Below are positions 12,085 through 23,559 of a stretch of 64,000 bases of DNA, in pieces. The notes under the pieces are model-generated. The model searched no databases and was not told the origin of the DNA. It saw nothing but the letters and a program-made list of their open reading frames with translations. The translations under genes were made by a program, and so were the position numbers. Source of the DNA: Hydractinia symbiolongicarpus (lineage: Eukaryota > Cnidaria > Hydrozoa > Anthoathecata > Hydractiniidae). The stretch is from contig NC_079879.1 in NCBI RefSeq assembly GCF_029227915.1, positions 29,704,501 through 29,768,500 on the forward strand, written 5' to 3'. Position 1 is the first letter of the stretch, and the number at the start of each line of letters is the position of its first letter.

Positions 12085-15000
12085 TTTTAGTGGTGAAAAA
12101 ATAATTTAAAAATTCGTTCAGGAAATGAGTTTACTCACTGGGTTCTTTCCTTGTATACTTTTGACTATACGGGCCGAGTCCGGGATTTACGGGAAATCGC
12201 GGGTTTTCGTTTGCAGGCGATTAAACTTCTTTTATTCAGCGTCTCATCAAAAATGAAACCATTTTTAAAAACTACAAGTCTCATGGGCTTTAGTGGTGAA
12301 ATAATAATTTAAAAAATCGTTTGGGAAATGAGTTTACTCCCTGGGTACTTTCTTTGTATACTTTTGACTATACGGGCCGAGTCCGGGATTTACGGGAAAT
12401 CGCAGGTTTTCGTTTGCCGGCGATTAAAGTTCTTTCATTAAGCGTCTCATCAAAAATGAAAACATTTTTGAAAACTACAAGTCTCATGCGTTTAGTGGTA
12501 AAAAAATAATATAAAAAATCGTTCGGGAAATGAGTTTACTTCCTGGGTACTTTCTTTGTATACTTTTGACTATACGGGCCAAGCCGAAGATTTACGGGAA
12601 ATCGCGGGTTTTAGTTTGCCGGCGATTAAACTTCTTTTATTCAGCGTCTCATCAAAAATGAAAACATTTTTAAAAACTACAAGTCTTATGCGTTTTAGTG
12701 GTGAAAAAATAACTTATAAAATCGTTCTGGAAATGAGTTTACTCACAGGGTACTTTCTTTGTATACATTCGACTATACGGGCCAAGCCCGGGATTTACGG
12801 GAAATCGCGGGTTTTCGTTTGCCGGCTATTAAACCTCTTTCATTAAGTGTCTCATCAAAAATGAAAACATTTTTGAAAACTACAAGTCTCATGCGTTTTA
12901 GTGGTGAAAAGATAATTTAAAAAATCGTTTTGGAAATGGGTTTACTCACAGGGTACTTTCTTTGTATACTTTTGACTATGCGGGCCGAGTCCGGGGTTTA
13001 CGGGAAATGGCGGGTTTTCGTTTGCCGGCGAATAAACTTCTTTTATTCAGCGTCTCATCAAAAATGAAAACATTTTTGAAAACTACAAGTCTCAAGCGTT
13101 TTAGTGGTGAAAAGATAATTTAAAAAATCGTTTTGGAAATGAGTTTACTCACAGGGTACTTTCTTTGTATACATTCGACTATACGGGCCTATCCCGGGAT
13201 TTACGGGAAATCGCGGGTTTTCGTTTGCCGCCGATTAAACCACTTTCATTAAGCGTCTCATCAAAAATGAAAACATTTCTAAAAACTACAAGTCTCATGC
13301 GTTTTAGTGGTGAAAAAATAACTTAAAAATTCGTTCGGAAAATAAGTTTACTCACTGGGTACTTTCCATGTATACTTTTAACTATACGGGCCGAGTCCGG
13401 GATTTACGGGAAATCGCAGGTTTTCGTTTGCCGGCGATTAAACTCTTTTTTTTAATCAGCGTCTCATCAAAAATGAAAACACTTTTGAAAACTACAAGTC
13501 TCATGCGTTTTAGTGGTGAAAAAATAATTTAAAAATTCGTTCAGGAAATGAGTTTACTCACTGGGTTCTTTCCTTGTATACTTTTGACTATACGGGCCGA
13601 GTCCGGGATTTACGGGAAATCGCGGGTTTTCGTTTGCAGGCGATTAAATTTCTTTTATTCAGCGTCTCATCAAAAATGAAACCATTTTTAAAAACTACAA
13701 GTCTCATGGGCTTTAGTGGTGAAATAATAATTTAAAAAATCGTTTGGGAAATGAGTTTACTCCCTGGGTACTTTCTTTGTATACTTTTGACTATACGGGC
13801 CGAGTCCGGGATTTACGGGAAATCGCAGGTTTTCGTTTGCCGGCGATTAAAGTTCTTTCATTAAGCGTCTCATCAAAAATGAAAACATTTTTGAAAACTA
13901 CAAGTCTCATGCGTTTAGTGGTAAAAAAATAATATAAAAAATCGTTCGGAAAATGAGTTTACTCCCTGGGTACTTTCTTTGTATACTTTTGACTATACGG
14001 GCCAAGCCCGGGATTTACGGGAAATCGCGGGTTTTAGTTTGCCGGCGATTAAACTTCTTTTATTCAGCGTCTCATCAAAAATGAAAACATTTTTAAAAAC
14101 TACAAGTCTTATGCGTTTTAGTGGTGAAAAAATAATTTATAAAATCGTTCTGGAAATGAGTTTACTCACAGGGTACTTTCTTTGTATACATTCGACTATA
14201 CGGGCCAAGCCCGGGATTTACGGGAAATCGCGGGTTTTCGTTTGCCGGCGATTAAACCTCTTTCATTAAGTGTCTCATCAAAAATGAAAACATTTTTGAA
14301 AACTACAAGTCTCATGCGTTTTAGTGGTGAAAAGATAATTTAAAAAATCGTTTTGGAAATGGGTTTACTCACAGGGTACTTTCTTTGTATACTTTTGACT
14401 ATGCGGGCCGAGTCCGGGGTTTACGGGAAATGGCGGGTTTTCGTTTGCCGGCGAATAAACTTCTTTTATTCAGCGTCTCATCAAAAATGAAAACATTTTT
14501 GAAAACTACAAGTCTCAAGCGTTTTAGTGGTGAAAAGATAATTTAAAAAATCGTTTTGGAAATGAGTTTACTCACAGGGTACTTTCTTTGTATACATTCG
14601 ACTATACGGGCCTATCCCGGGATTTACGGGAAATCGCGGGTTTTCGTTTGCCGCCGATTAAACCACTTTCATTAAGCGTCTCATCAAAAATGAAAACATT
14701 TCTAAAAACTACAAGTCTCATGCGTTTTAGTGGTGAAAAAATAACTTAAAAATTCGTTCGGAAAATAAGTTTACTCACTGGGTACTTTCCATGTATACTT
14801 TTAACTATACGGGCCGAGTCCGGGATTTACGGGAAATCGCAGGTTTTCGTTTGCCGGCGATTAAACTCTTTTTTTTAATCAGCGTCTCATCAAAAATGAA
14901 AACACTTTTGAAAACTACAAGTCTCATGCGTTTTAGTGGTGAAAAAATAATTTAAAAATTCGTTCAGGAAATGAGTTTACTCACTGGGTTCTTTCCTTGT

Positions 15001-15690
15001 ATACTTTTGACTATACGGGCCGAGTCCGGGATTTACGGGAAATCGCGGGTTTTCGTTTGCAGGCGATTAAATTTCTTTTATTCAGCGTCTCATCAAAAAT
15101 GAAACCATTTTTAAAAACTACAAGTCTCATGGGCTTTAGTGGTGAAATAATAATTTAAAAAATCGTTTGGGAAATGAGTTTACTCCCTGGGTACTTTCTT
15201 TGTATACTTTTGACTATACGGGCCGAGTCCGGGATTTACGGGAAATCGCAGGTTTTCGTTTGCCGGCGATTAAAGTTCTTTCATTAAGCGTCTCATCAAA
15301 AATGAAAACATTTTTGAAAACTACAAGTCTCATGCGTTTAGTGGTAAAAAAATAATATAAAAAATCGTTCGGAAAATGAGTTTACTCCCTGGGTACTTTC
15401 TTTGTATACTTTTGACTATACGGGCCAAGCCCGGGATTTACGGGAAATCGCGGGTTTTAGTTTGCCGGCGATTAAACTTCTTTTATTCAGCGTCTCATCA
15501 AAAATGAAAACATTTTTAAAAACTACAAGTCTTATGCGTTTTAGTGGTGAAAAAATAATTTATAAAATCGTTCTGGAAATGAGTTTACTCACAGGGTACT
15601 TTCTTTGTATACATTCGACTATACGGGCCAAGCCCGGGATTTACGGGAAATCGCGGGTTTTCGTTTGCCGGCGATTAAACCTCTTTCATT
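12085..15690 (+). repeat. HOR, period 1423 bp (7 monomers), about 2.5 copies
   Basis: Landmarks 12321/13744/15167 and 12556/13979/15402 are each exactly 1423 bp apart (7 x 203 + 2). The extra 2 bp comes from one long-T-tract monomer per unit. Copies start near 12085, 13508 and 14931. The third breaks off near 15690, where the palindrome arm begins a different subtype series. Copies 2 and 3 are almost identical by eye. Confidence 0.88.
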
Positions 15691-17986
15691 AAGCGTCTCA
15701 TCAAAAATGAAAACATTTTTGAAAACTACAAGTCTCATGCGTTTTAGTGGTGAAAAAAATATCTAAAAAATCGTTCGGGAAATGAGTTTACTCCCTGGGT
15801 ACTTTCTTTGTATACATTCGACAATACGGGCCAAGCCCCGGATTTACGGAAAATCGCGGGTTTTCGTTTGCCGGCGATTAAACCTCTTTCATTAAGCGTC
15901 TCATCAAAAATGAAAACATTTTTGAAAACTACAAGTCTCATGCGTTTTAGTGGTGAAAAAAATATTTAAAAAATCGTTCGGGAAATGAGTTTACTCCCTG
16001 GGTACTTTCTTTGTATACATTCGGCAATACGGGCCAAGCCCCAGATTTACGGGAAATCGCGGGATTTCGTTTGCCGGCGATTAAACCTCTTTCAGTAAGC
16101 GTCTCATCAAAAATGAAAACATTTTTGAAAACTACAAGTCTCATGCGTTTTAGTGGTGAAAAAATAATTTAAAAAATCGTTCGGAAAATGAGTTTACTCC
16201 CTGGGTACTTTCTTTGTATACTTTTGACTATACGGGTCGAGCCCAGGATTTGCAGGAAATCGCGGATTTTCGTTTGCCGGCGATTAAACCACTTTCATTA
16301 AGCGTCTCATCAAAAATGAAAACATTTCTGAAAAGTACAAGTCTCATGCGTTTTAGTGGTGAAAAAATAATTTAAAAAATCGTTCGGGAAATGATTTTAC
16401 TCACAGGGTACTTTCTTTGTATACATTCGACTATACGGGCCAAGCCCGGGATTTACGGGAATTTGCGGGTTTTCGTTTGCCGGCGATTAAACTTCTTTTA
16501 TTCAGCGTCTCATCAAAAATGAAAACATTTTTGAAAACTACAAGTCTCATGGGATTTAGTGGTGAAATAATAATTTAAAAAATCGTTTGGGAAATGAGTT
16601 TACTCCCTGGGTACTTTCTTTGTATACTTTTGACTATACCGGCCGAGTCCGGGATTTACGGGAAATCGCAGGTTTTCGTTTGCCGGCGATTAAACTACTT
16701 TTATTCAGCGTCTCATCAAAAATGAAAACATTTTTGAAAACTACAAGCCTCATGCGTTTTAGTGGTGAAAAAAAAATTTAAAAAATCGTTCGGGAAATGA
16801 GTTTACACCCTGGGTACTTTCTTTGTATACTTTTGACTATACGGGCCGAGTCCGGGGTTTACGGGAAATGGCGGGTTTTCGTTTGCCGGCGATTAAACCT
16901 CTTTTATTCAGCGTCCCATCAAAAATGAAAACATTTTTGAAAAACTACAAGTCTCATGCGTTTTAGTGGTGAAAAAAAATTTAAAAAATCGTTCGGGAAA
17001 TGAGTTTACTCCCTGGGTACTTTTTTTGTATACTTTTGACTATACGGGCCGAGTCCGGGGTTTACGGGAAATGGCGGGTTTTCGTTTGCCGGCGATTAAA
17101 CTTCTTTTATTCAGCGTCTCATCAAAAATGAAAACATTTTTAAAAACTACAAGTCTCATGGGCTTTAGTGGTGAAATAGTTATTTAAAAAATCGTTTGAG
17201 AAATGAGTTTACTCCCTGGGTACTTTCTTTGTATACTTTTGACTATACAGGCCGAGTCCGGGATTTACGGGAAATCGCAGGTTTTCGTTTGCCGGCGATT
17301 AAACTTCTTTTATTCAGCGTCTCATCAAAAATGAAAACATTTTTGAAAACTACAAGTCTCATGCGTTTTAGTGGTGAAAAAATAATTTAAAAAATCGTTC
17401 GGGAAATGAGTTTACACCCTGGGTATTTTCTTTGTATACTTTTGACTATAAAGGCCGAGTCCGGGATTTACAGGAAATCGCAGGTTTTCCTTTGCCGGCG
17501 ATTAAACTTCTTTTATTCAGCGTCTCATCAAAATTGAAAACATTTTTGAAAACTACAAGCCTCATGCGTTTTAGTGGTGCAAAAAAAATTTAAAAAATCG
17601 TTCGGGAAATGAGTTTACACCCTGGGTACTTTCTTTGTATACTTTTGACTATACGGGCCGAGTCCGGTGTTTACGGGAAATGGCGGGTTTTCGTTTGCCG
17701 GCGATTAAACCTCTTTTATTCAGCGTCCCATCAAAAATGAAAACTTTTTTGAAAAACTACAAGTCTCATGCGTTTTAGTGGTGAAAAAAAATTTAAAAAA
17801 TCGTTTGGGAAATGAGTTTACTCCCTGGGTACTTTCTTTGTATACTTTTGACTATACGGGCCGAGTCCGGGGTTTACGGGAAATGGCGGGTTTTCGTTTG
17901 CCGGCGATTAAACTTCTTTTATTCAGCGTCTCATCAAAAATGAAAACATTTTTAAAAACTACAAGTCTCATGGGCTTTAGTGGTGA
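15400..17986 (+). repeat. Left arm of large imperfect palindrome
   Basis: Every recognisable subtype landmark in this arm has a mirror partner in the opposite orientation at position 36275 minus x (within 1 bp). Pairs are 17778/18497, 17196/19079, 16966/19309, 16587/19688, 15744/20530 and 15402/20872. The arms differ by scattered single-base changes, for example CCCGCC against CCTGCC near the centre. Beyond about 15.4 kb the mirror register shifts by one monomer, although the same subtype order continues. Confidence 0.9.
16716..16737. other. Monomer dyad (hairpin-forming), exemplar copy
   Basis: TCAAAAATG (16716-16724), a 4-base AAAA loop, then CATTTTTGA (16729-16737) form a perfect 9-bp inverted repeat. 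The same block occurs in most monomers of both orientations. In the monomers with CATTTTTAAAAAC the outer pairs are lost and the stem is 7 bp. It can form a short cruciform or hairpin. Function is unknown. Confidence 0.8.
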
Positions 17987-18288
17987 AATAGTTATTTAAA
18001 AAATCGTTTGAGAAATGAGTTTACTCCCTGGGTACTTTCTTTGTATACTTTTGACTATACAGGCCGAGTCCGGGATTTCCGGGAAATCGCAGGTTTTCGT
18101 TTGCCGGCGATTAAACTTCTTTTATTCAGCGTCTCATCAAAAATGAAAACATTTTTGAAAACTACAAGTCTCATGCGTTTTAGTGGTGAAAAAATAATTT
18201 AAAAAATCGTTCGGGAAATGAGTTTACACCCTGGGTACTTTCTTTGTATACTTTTGACTATAAGGGCCGAGTCCGGGATTTACGGGAA
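17987..18288 (+). other. Palindrome spacer and first orientation switch
   Basis: These 302 bp (about 1.5 monomers) in plus orientation separate the two arms and have no mirror partner. The plus array stops in the middle of a monomer after GGGATTTACGGGAA (ending 18288), and minus sequence starts with TCACCACTAAAG at 18289. The join therefore cuts two monomers at different internal phases, as expected of an illegitimate join rather than unequal crossing-over between in-register copies. Confidence 0.88.
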
Positions 18289-20875
18289 TCACCACTAAAG
18301 CCCATGAGACTTGTAGTTTTTAAAAATGTTTTCATTTTTGATGAGACGCTGAATAAAAGAAGTTTAATCGCCGGCAAACGAAAACCTGCCATTTCCCGTA
18401 AACCCCGGACTCGGCCCGTATAGTCAAAAGTATACAAAGAAAGTACCCAGGGAGTAAACTCATTTCCCAAACGATTTTTTAAATTCTTTTTCACCACTAA
18501 AACGCATGAGACTTGTAGTTTTTCAAAAATGTTTTCATTTTTGATTGGACGCTGAATAAAAGAGGTTTAATCGCCGGCAAACGAAAACCCGCCATTTCCC
18601 GTAAACCCCGGACTCGGCCCGTATAGTCAAAAGTATACAAAGAAAGTACCCAGGGTGTAAACTCATTTCCCGAACGATTTTTTAAATTTTTTTTGCACCA
18701 CTTAAACGCATGAGGCTTGTAGTTTTCAAAAATGTTTTCATTTTTGATGAGACGCTGAATAAAAGAAGTTTAATCGCCGGCAAACGAAAACCTGCGATTT
18801 CCCGTAAATCCCGGACTCGGCCCTTATAGTCAAAAGTATACAAAGAAAGTACCCAGGGTGTAAACTCATTTCCCGAACGATTTTTTAAATTATTTTTTCA
18901 CCACTAAAACGCATGAGACTTGTAGTTTTCAAAAATGTTTTCATTTTTGATGAGACGCTGAATAAAAGAAGTTTAATCGCCGGCAAACGAAAACCTGCGA
19001 TTTCCCGTAAATCCCGGACTCGGCCTGTATAGTCAAAAGTATACAAAGAAAGTACCCAGGGAGTAAACTCATTTCTCAAACGATTTTTTAAATAACTATT
19101 TCACCACTAAAGCCCATGAGACTTGTAGTTTTTAAAAATGTTTTCATTTTTGATGAGACGCTGAATAAAAGAAGTTTAATCGCCGGCAAACGAAAACCCG
19201 CCATTTCCCGTAAACCCCGGACTCGGCCCATATAGTCAAAAGTATACAAAGAATGTACCCAGGGAGTAAACCCATTTCCCGAACGATTTTTTATATTTTT
19301 TTTCACCACTAAAACGCATGAGACTTGTAGTTTTTCAAAAATGTTTTCATTTTTGATGGGACGCTGAATAAAAGAGGTTTAATCGCCGGCAAACGAAAAC
19401 CCGCCATTTCCCGTAAACCCCGGACTCGGCCCGTATAGTCAAAAGTGTACAAGGAAAGTACCCAGGGTGTAAACTCATTTCCCGAACGATTTTTTAAATT
19501 TTTTTTTCACCACTAAAACGCATGAGGCTTGTAGTTTTCAAAAATGTTTTCATTTTTGATGAGACGCTGAATAAAAGTAGTTTATTCGCCGGCAAACGAA
19601 AACCTGCGATTTCCCGTAAATCCCGGACTCGGCCGGTATAGTCAAAAGTATACAAAGAAAGTACCCAGGGAGTAAACTCATTTCCCAAACGATTTTTTAA
19701 ATTATTATTTCACCACTAAAGCCCATGAGACTTGTAGTTTTCAAAAATGTTTTCATTTTTGATGAGACGCTGAATAAAAGAAGTTTAATCGCCGGCAAAC
19801 GAAAACCCGCGAATTCCCGTAAATCCCGGGCTTGGCCCGTATAGTCAAATGTATACAAAGAAAGTACCCTGTGAGTAAACTCATTTCCCGAACGATTTTT
19901 TAAATTATTTTTTCACCACTAAAAGGCATGAGACTTGTAGTGTTCAGAAATGTTTTCATTTTTGATGAGACGCTTAATGAAAGTGGTTTAATCGCCGGCA
20001 AACGAAAATCCGCGATTTCCCGCAAATCCTGGGCTCGACCCGTATAGTCAAAAGTATACAAAGAAAGTACCCAGGGAGTAAACTCATTTTCCAAACGATT
20101 TTTTAAATTATTTTTTCACCACTAAAACGCATGAGACTTGTAGTTTTCAAAAATGTTTTCATTTTTGATGAGACGCTTACTGAAAGGGGTTTAATCGCCG
20201 GCAAACGAAATCCCGCGATTTCCCGTAAATCCGGGTATGGCCCGTATTGTCGAATGTATACAAAGAAAGTACCCAGGGAGTAAACTCATTTCCCGAACGA
20301 TTTTTTAAATATTTTTTTCACCACTAAAACGCATGAGACTTGTAGTTTTCAAAAATGTTTTCATTTTTGATGAGACGCTTAATGAAAGAGGTTTAATCGC
20401 CGGCAAACGAAAACCCGCGATTTTCCGTAAATCCGGGGCTTGGCCCGTATTGTCGAATGTATACAAAGAAAGTACCCAGGGAGTAAACTCATTTCCCGAA
20501 CGATTTTTTAGATATTTTTTTCACCACTAAAACGCATGAGACTTGTAGTTTTCAAAAATGTTTTCATTTTTGATGAGACGCTTAATGAAAGAGGTTTAAT
20601 CGCCGGCAAACGAAAACCCGCGATTTCCCGTAAATCCCGGGCTTGGCCCGTATAGTCAAATGTATACAAAGAAAGTACCCTGTGAGTAAACTCATTTCCC
20701 GAACGATTTTATAAATTATTTTTTCACCACTAAAACGCATAAGACTTGTAGTTTTTAAAAATGTTTTCATTTTTGATGAGACGCTGAATAAAAGAAGTTT
20801 AATCGCCGGCAAACGAAAACCCGCGATTTCCCGTAAATCCCGGGCTTGGCCCGTATAGTCAAAAGTATACAAAGA
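18289..20875 (-). repeat. Right arm of large imperfect palindrome
   Basis: Mirror copy of 15400-17986 about an axis near 18137.5. It begins with TCACCACTAAAGCCCATGAG, the reverse complement of the sequence ending at 17986. The arm is colinear through about 12 monomers, including the unusual subtype with GGATTTACGGAAAATCGC on the left arm (about 15840-15857) and its complement near 20420. Confidence 0.9.
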
Positions 20876-22590
20876 AAGTACCCAGGAAGTAAACTCATTT
20901 CCCGAACGATTTTTTAAATTATTTTTTCAACACTAAAACGCATGAGACTTGTAGTTTTCAAAAATGTTTTCATTTTTGCTGAGACGCTGAATAAAAGAAG
21001 TTTAATCGCCGGCAAACGAAATCCCGCCATTTCCCGTAAACCCCGGACTCGGCCCGTATAGTCAAAAGTATACAAAGAAAGTACCCAGGGAGTAAACTCA
21101 TTTCCCGAACGATTTTTTATATTTTTTTTTTACCACTAAACGCATGAGACTTGTAGTTTTCAAAAATGTTTTCATTTTTGATGAGACGCTTAATGAAAGA
21201 ACTTTAATCGCCGGCAAACGAAAACCTGCGATTTCCCGTAAATCCCGGACTCGGCCAGTATAGTCAAAAGTATACAAAGAAAGTACCCAGGGAGTAAACT
21301 CATTTCCCAAACGATTTTTTAAATTATTATTTCACCACAAAAGCCCATGAGACTTGTAGTTTTTAAAAATGGTTTCATTTTTGATGAGACGCTGAATAAA
21401 AGAAGTTTAATCGCCTGCAAATGAAAACCCGCGATTTCCCGTAAATCCCGGACTCGGCCCGTATAGTCAAAAGTATACAAGGAAAGAACCCAGTGAGTAA
21501 ACTCATTTCCTGAACGAATTTTTAAATTATTTTTTCACCACTAAAACGCATGAGACTTGTAGTTTTCAAAAATGTTTTCATTTTTGATGAGACGCTTAAT
21601 GAAAGAGGTTTAATCGCCGGCAAACGAAAACCCGCGATTTCCCGTAAATCCCGGGCTTGGCCCGTATAGTCGAATGTATACAAAGAAAGTACCCTGTGAG
21701 TAAACTCATTTCCCGAACGATTTTATAAATTATTTTTTCACCACTAAAACGCATAAGACTTGTAGTTTTTAAAAATGTTTTCATTTTTGATGAGACGCTG
21801 AATAAAAGAAGTTTAATCGCCGGCAAACGAAAACCCGCGATTTCCCGTAAATCCCGGGCTTGGCCCGTATAGTCAAAAGTATACAAAGAAAGTACTCAGG
21901 AAGTAAACTCATTTCCCGAACGATTTTTTAAATTATTTTTTCAACACTAAAACGCATGAGACTTGTAGTTTTCAAAAATGTTTTCATTTTTGCTGAGACG
22001 CTGAATAAAAGAAGTTTAATCGCCGGCAAACGAAATCCCGCCATTTCCCGTAAACCCCGGACTCGGCCCGTATAGTCAAAAGTATACAAAGAAAGTACCC
22101 AGGGAGTAAACTCATTTCCCGAACGATTTTTTATATTTTTTTTTTACCACTAAACGCATGAGACTTGTAGTTTTCAAAAATGTTTTCATTTTTGATGAGA
22201 CGCTTAATGAAAGAACTTTAATCGCCGGCAAACGAAAACCTGCGATTTCCCGTAAATCCCGGACTCGGCCAGTATAGTCAAAAGTATACAAAGAAAGTAC
22301 CCAGGGAGTAAACTCATTTCCCAAACGATTTTTTAAATTATTATTTCACCACAAAAGCCCATGAGACTTGTAGTTTTTAAAAATGGTTTCATTTTTGATG
22401 AGACGCTGAATAAAGGAAGTTTAATCGCCTGCAAATGAAAACCCGCGATTTCCCGTAAATCCCGGACTCGGCCCGTATAGTCAAAAGTATACAAGGAAAG
22501 AACCCAGTGAGTAAACTCATTTCCTGAACGAATTTTTAAATTATTTTTTCACCACTAAAACGCATGAGACTTGTAGTTTTCAAAAATGTT
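20525..22590 (-). repeat. HOR, period 1014 bp (5 monomers), two copies
   Basis: Landmarks 20582/21596 and 21098/22112 are each 1014 bp apart. The unit contains a monomer with TTTTTGCTGAGACG and another with CGCTTAATGAAAGAAC. It resembles the 7-monomer unit of the left arm with monomers gained and lost. Confidence 0.85.
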
Positions 22591-23559
22591 TTCATTTTTG
22601 ATGAGACGCTGAATAAAAGAAGTTTAATCGCCGGCAAACAAAAACCTGCGATTTCCTTTAAATCCTGGTCCCGGCCCGTATAGTCAAAAGTTACAAAGAA
22701 AGTAACCAGGGTGTAAACTCATTTCCCCAACGATTTTTTAAATTATTTTTTCACCACTAAAACGCATGAGACTTGTAGTTTTCAAAAGTGTTTTCATTTT
22801 TGATGAGACGCTGATTAAAAAAAAGAGTTTAATCGCCGGCAAACGAAAACCTGCGATTTCCCGTAAATCCCAGACTCGGCCCGTATAGTTAAAAGTATAC
22901 ACAGAAAGTACCCAGGAAGTAAATTCATTTCCCAAACGATTTTTTAAATTATTATTTCACCACTAAAGCCCATGAGACTTGTAGTTTTTAAAAATGTTTT
23001 CATTTTTGATGAGACGCTGAATAAAAGAAGTTTAATCGCCGGCAAACGAAAACCCGCGATTTCCCGTAAATCCCGGACTCGGCCCGTATAGTCAAAAGTA
23101 AACATGGAAAGTACCCAGTGAGTAAACTTATTTTCCGAACGAATTTTTAAGTTATTTTTTCACCACTAAAACGCATGAGACTTGTAGTTTTTAGAAATGT
23201 TTTCATTTTTGATGAGACGCTTAATGAAAGTGGTTTAATCGGCGGCGAACGAAAACCCGCGATTTCCCGTAAATCCCGGGCTAGGCCCGTATAGTCGAAT
23301 GTATACAAAGAAAGTACCCTGTGAGTAAACTCATTTCCAAAACGATTTTTTAAATTATCTTTTCACCACTAAAACGCTTGAGACTTGTAGTTATCAAAAA
23401 TGTTTTCATTTTTGATGAGACGCTGAATAAAAGAAGTTCATTCGCCGGCAAACGAAAACCCGCCATTTCCCGTAAACCCCGGACTCGGCCCGCATAGTCA
23501 AAAGTATACAAAGAAAGTACCCTGTGAGTAAACCCATTTCCAAAACGATTTTTTAAATT

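Larger units (their letters stand above)
1..18288 (+). repeat. 203-bp satellite array, segment A (plus orientation)
   Basis: About 90 head-to-tail monomers of roughly 203 bp. Recognisable blocks in each monomer, in order, are GGGAAATGAGTTTACTC, CTGGGTACTTTCTTTG, TATACTTTTGACTATACGGG, CCGAGTCCGGGATTTACGGG, TTTTCGTTTGCCGGCGATTA, CAGCGTCTCATC, AAAATGAAAACATTTTT and CTACAAGTCTCATGCG. Subtypes differ at fixed places: CATGCGTTTTAG or CATGGGCTTTAG; CTCCCTGGG, CTCACAGGG or CTCACTGGGTTC; GCCGAGTCC, GCCAAGCCC or GCCTAGCCC; ATCGCGGG or ATGGCGGG. A version with a long T tract before AATCAGCG is about 2 bp longer. A version with GTAACTTTTG in place of GTATACTTTTG is shorter. No gene, tRNA or rRNA is visible in the segment. 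I do not recognise the satellite as a named family. Confidence 0.97.

Noticed and set aside
15744-16144. Two opposite-strand ORFs (start MRLVVFKNVFIFDETL) and their mirror at 20333-20530
   Set aside because: They are the complementary strand of ordinary monomers that happen to lack stops. The mirror copy is explained by the palindrome.
16587-16790. CENP-B box in the monomer
   Set aside because: Comparing TTCGGGAAATGAG and TTTCGTTTGCCGGCG with the core TTCGnnnnAnnCGGG on both strands, neither has all required bases.
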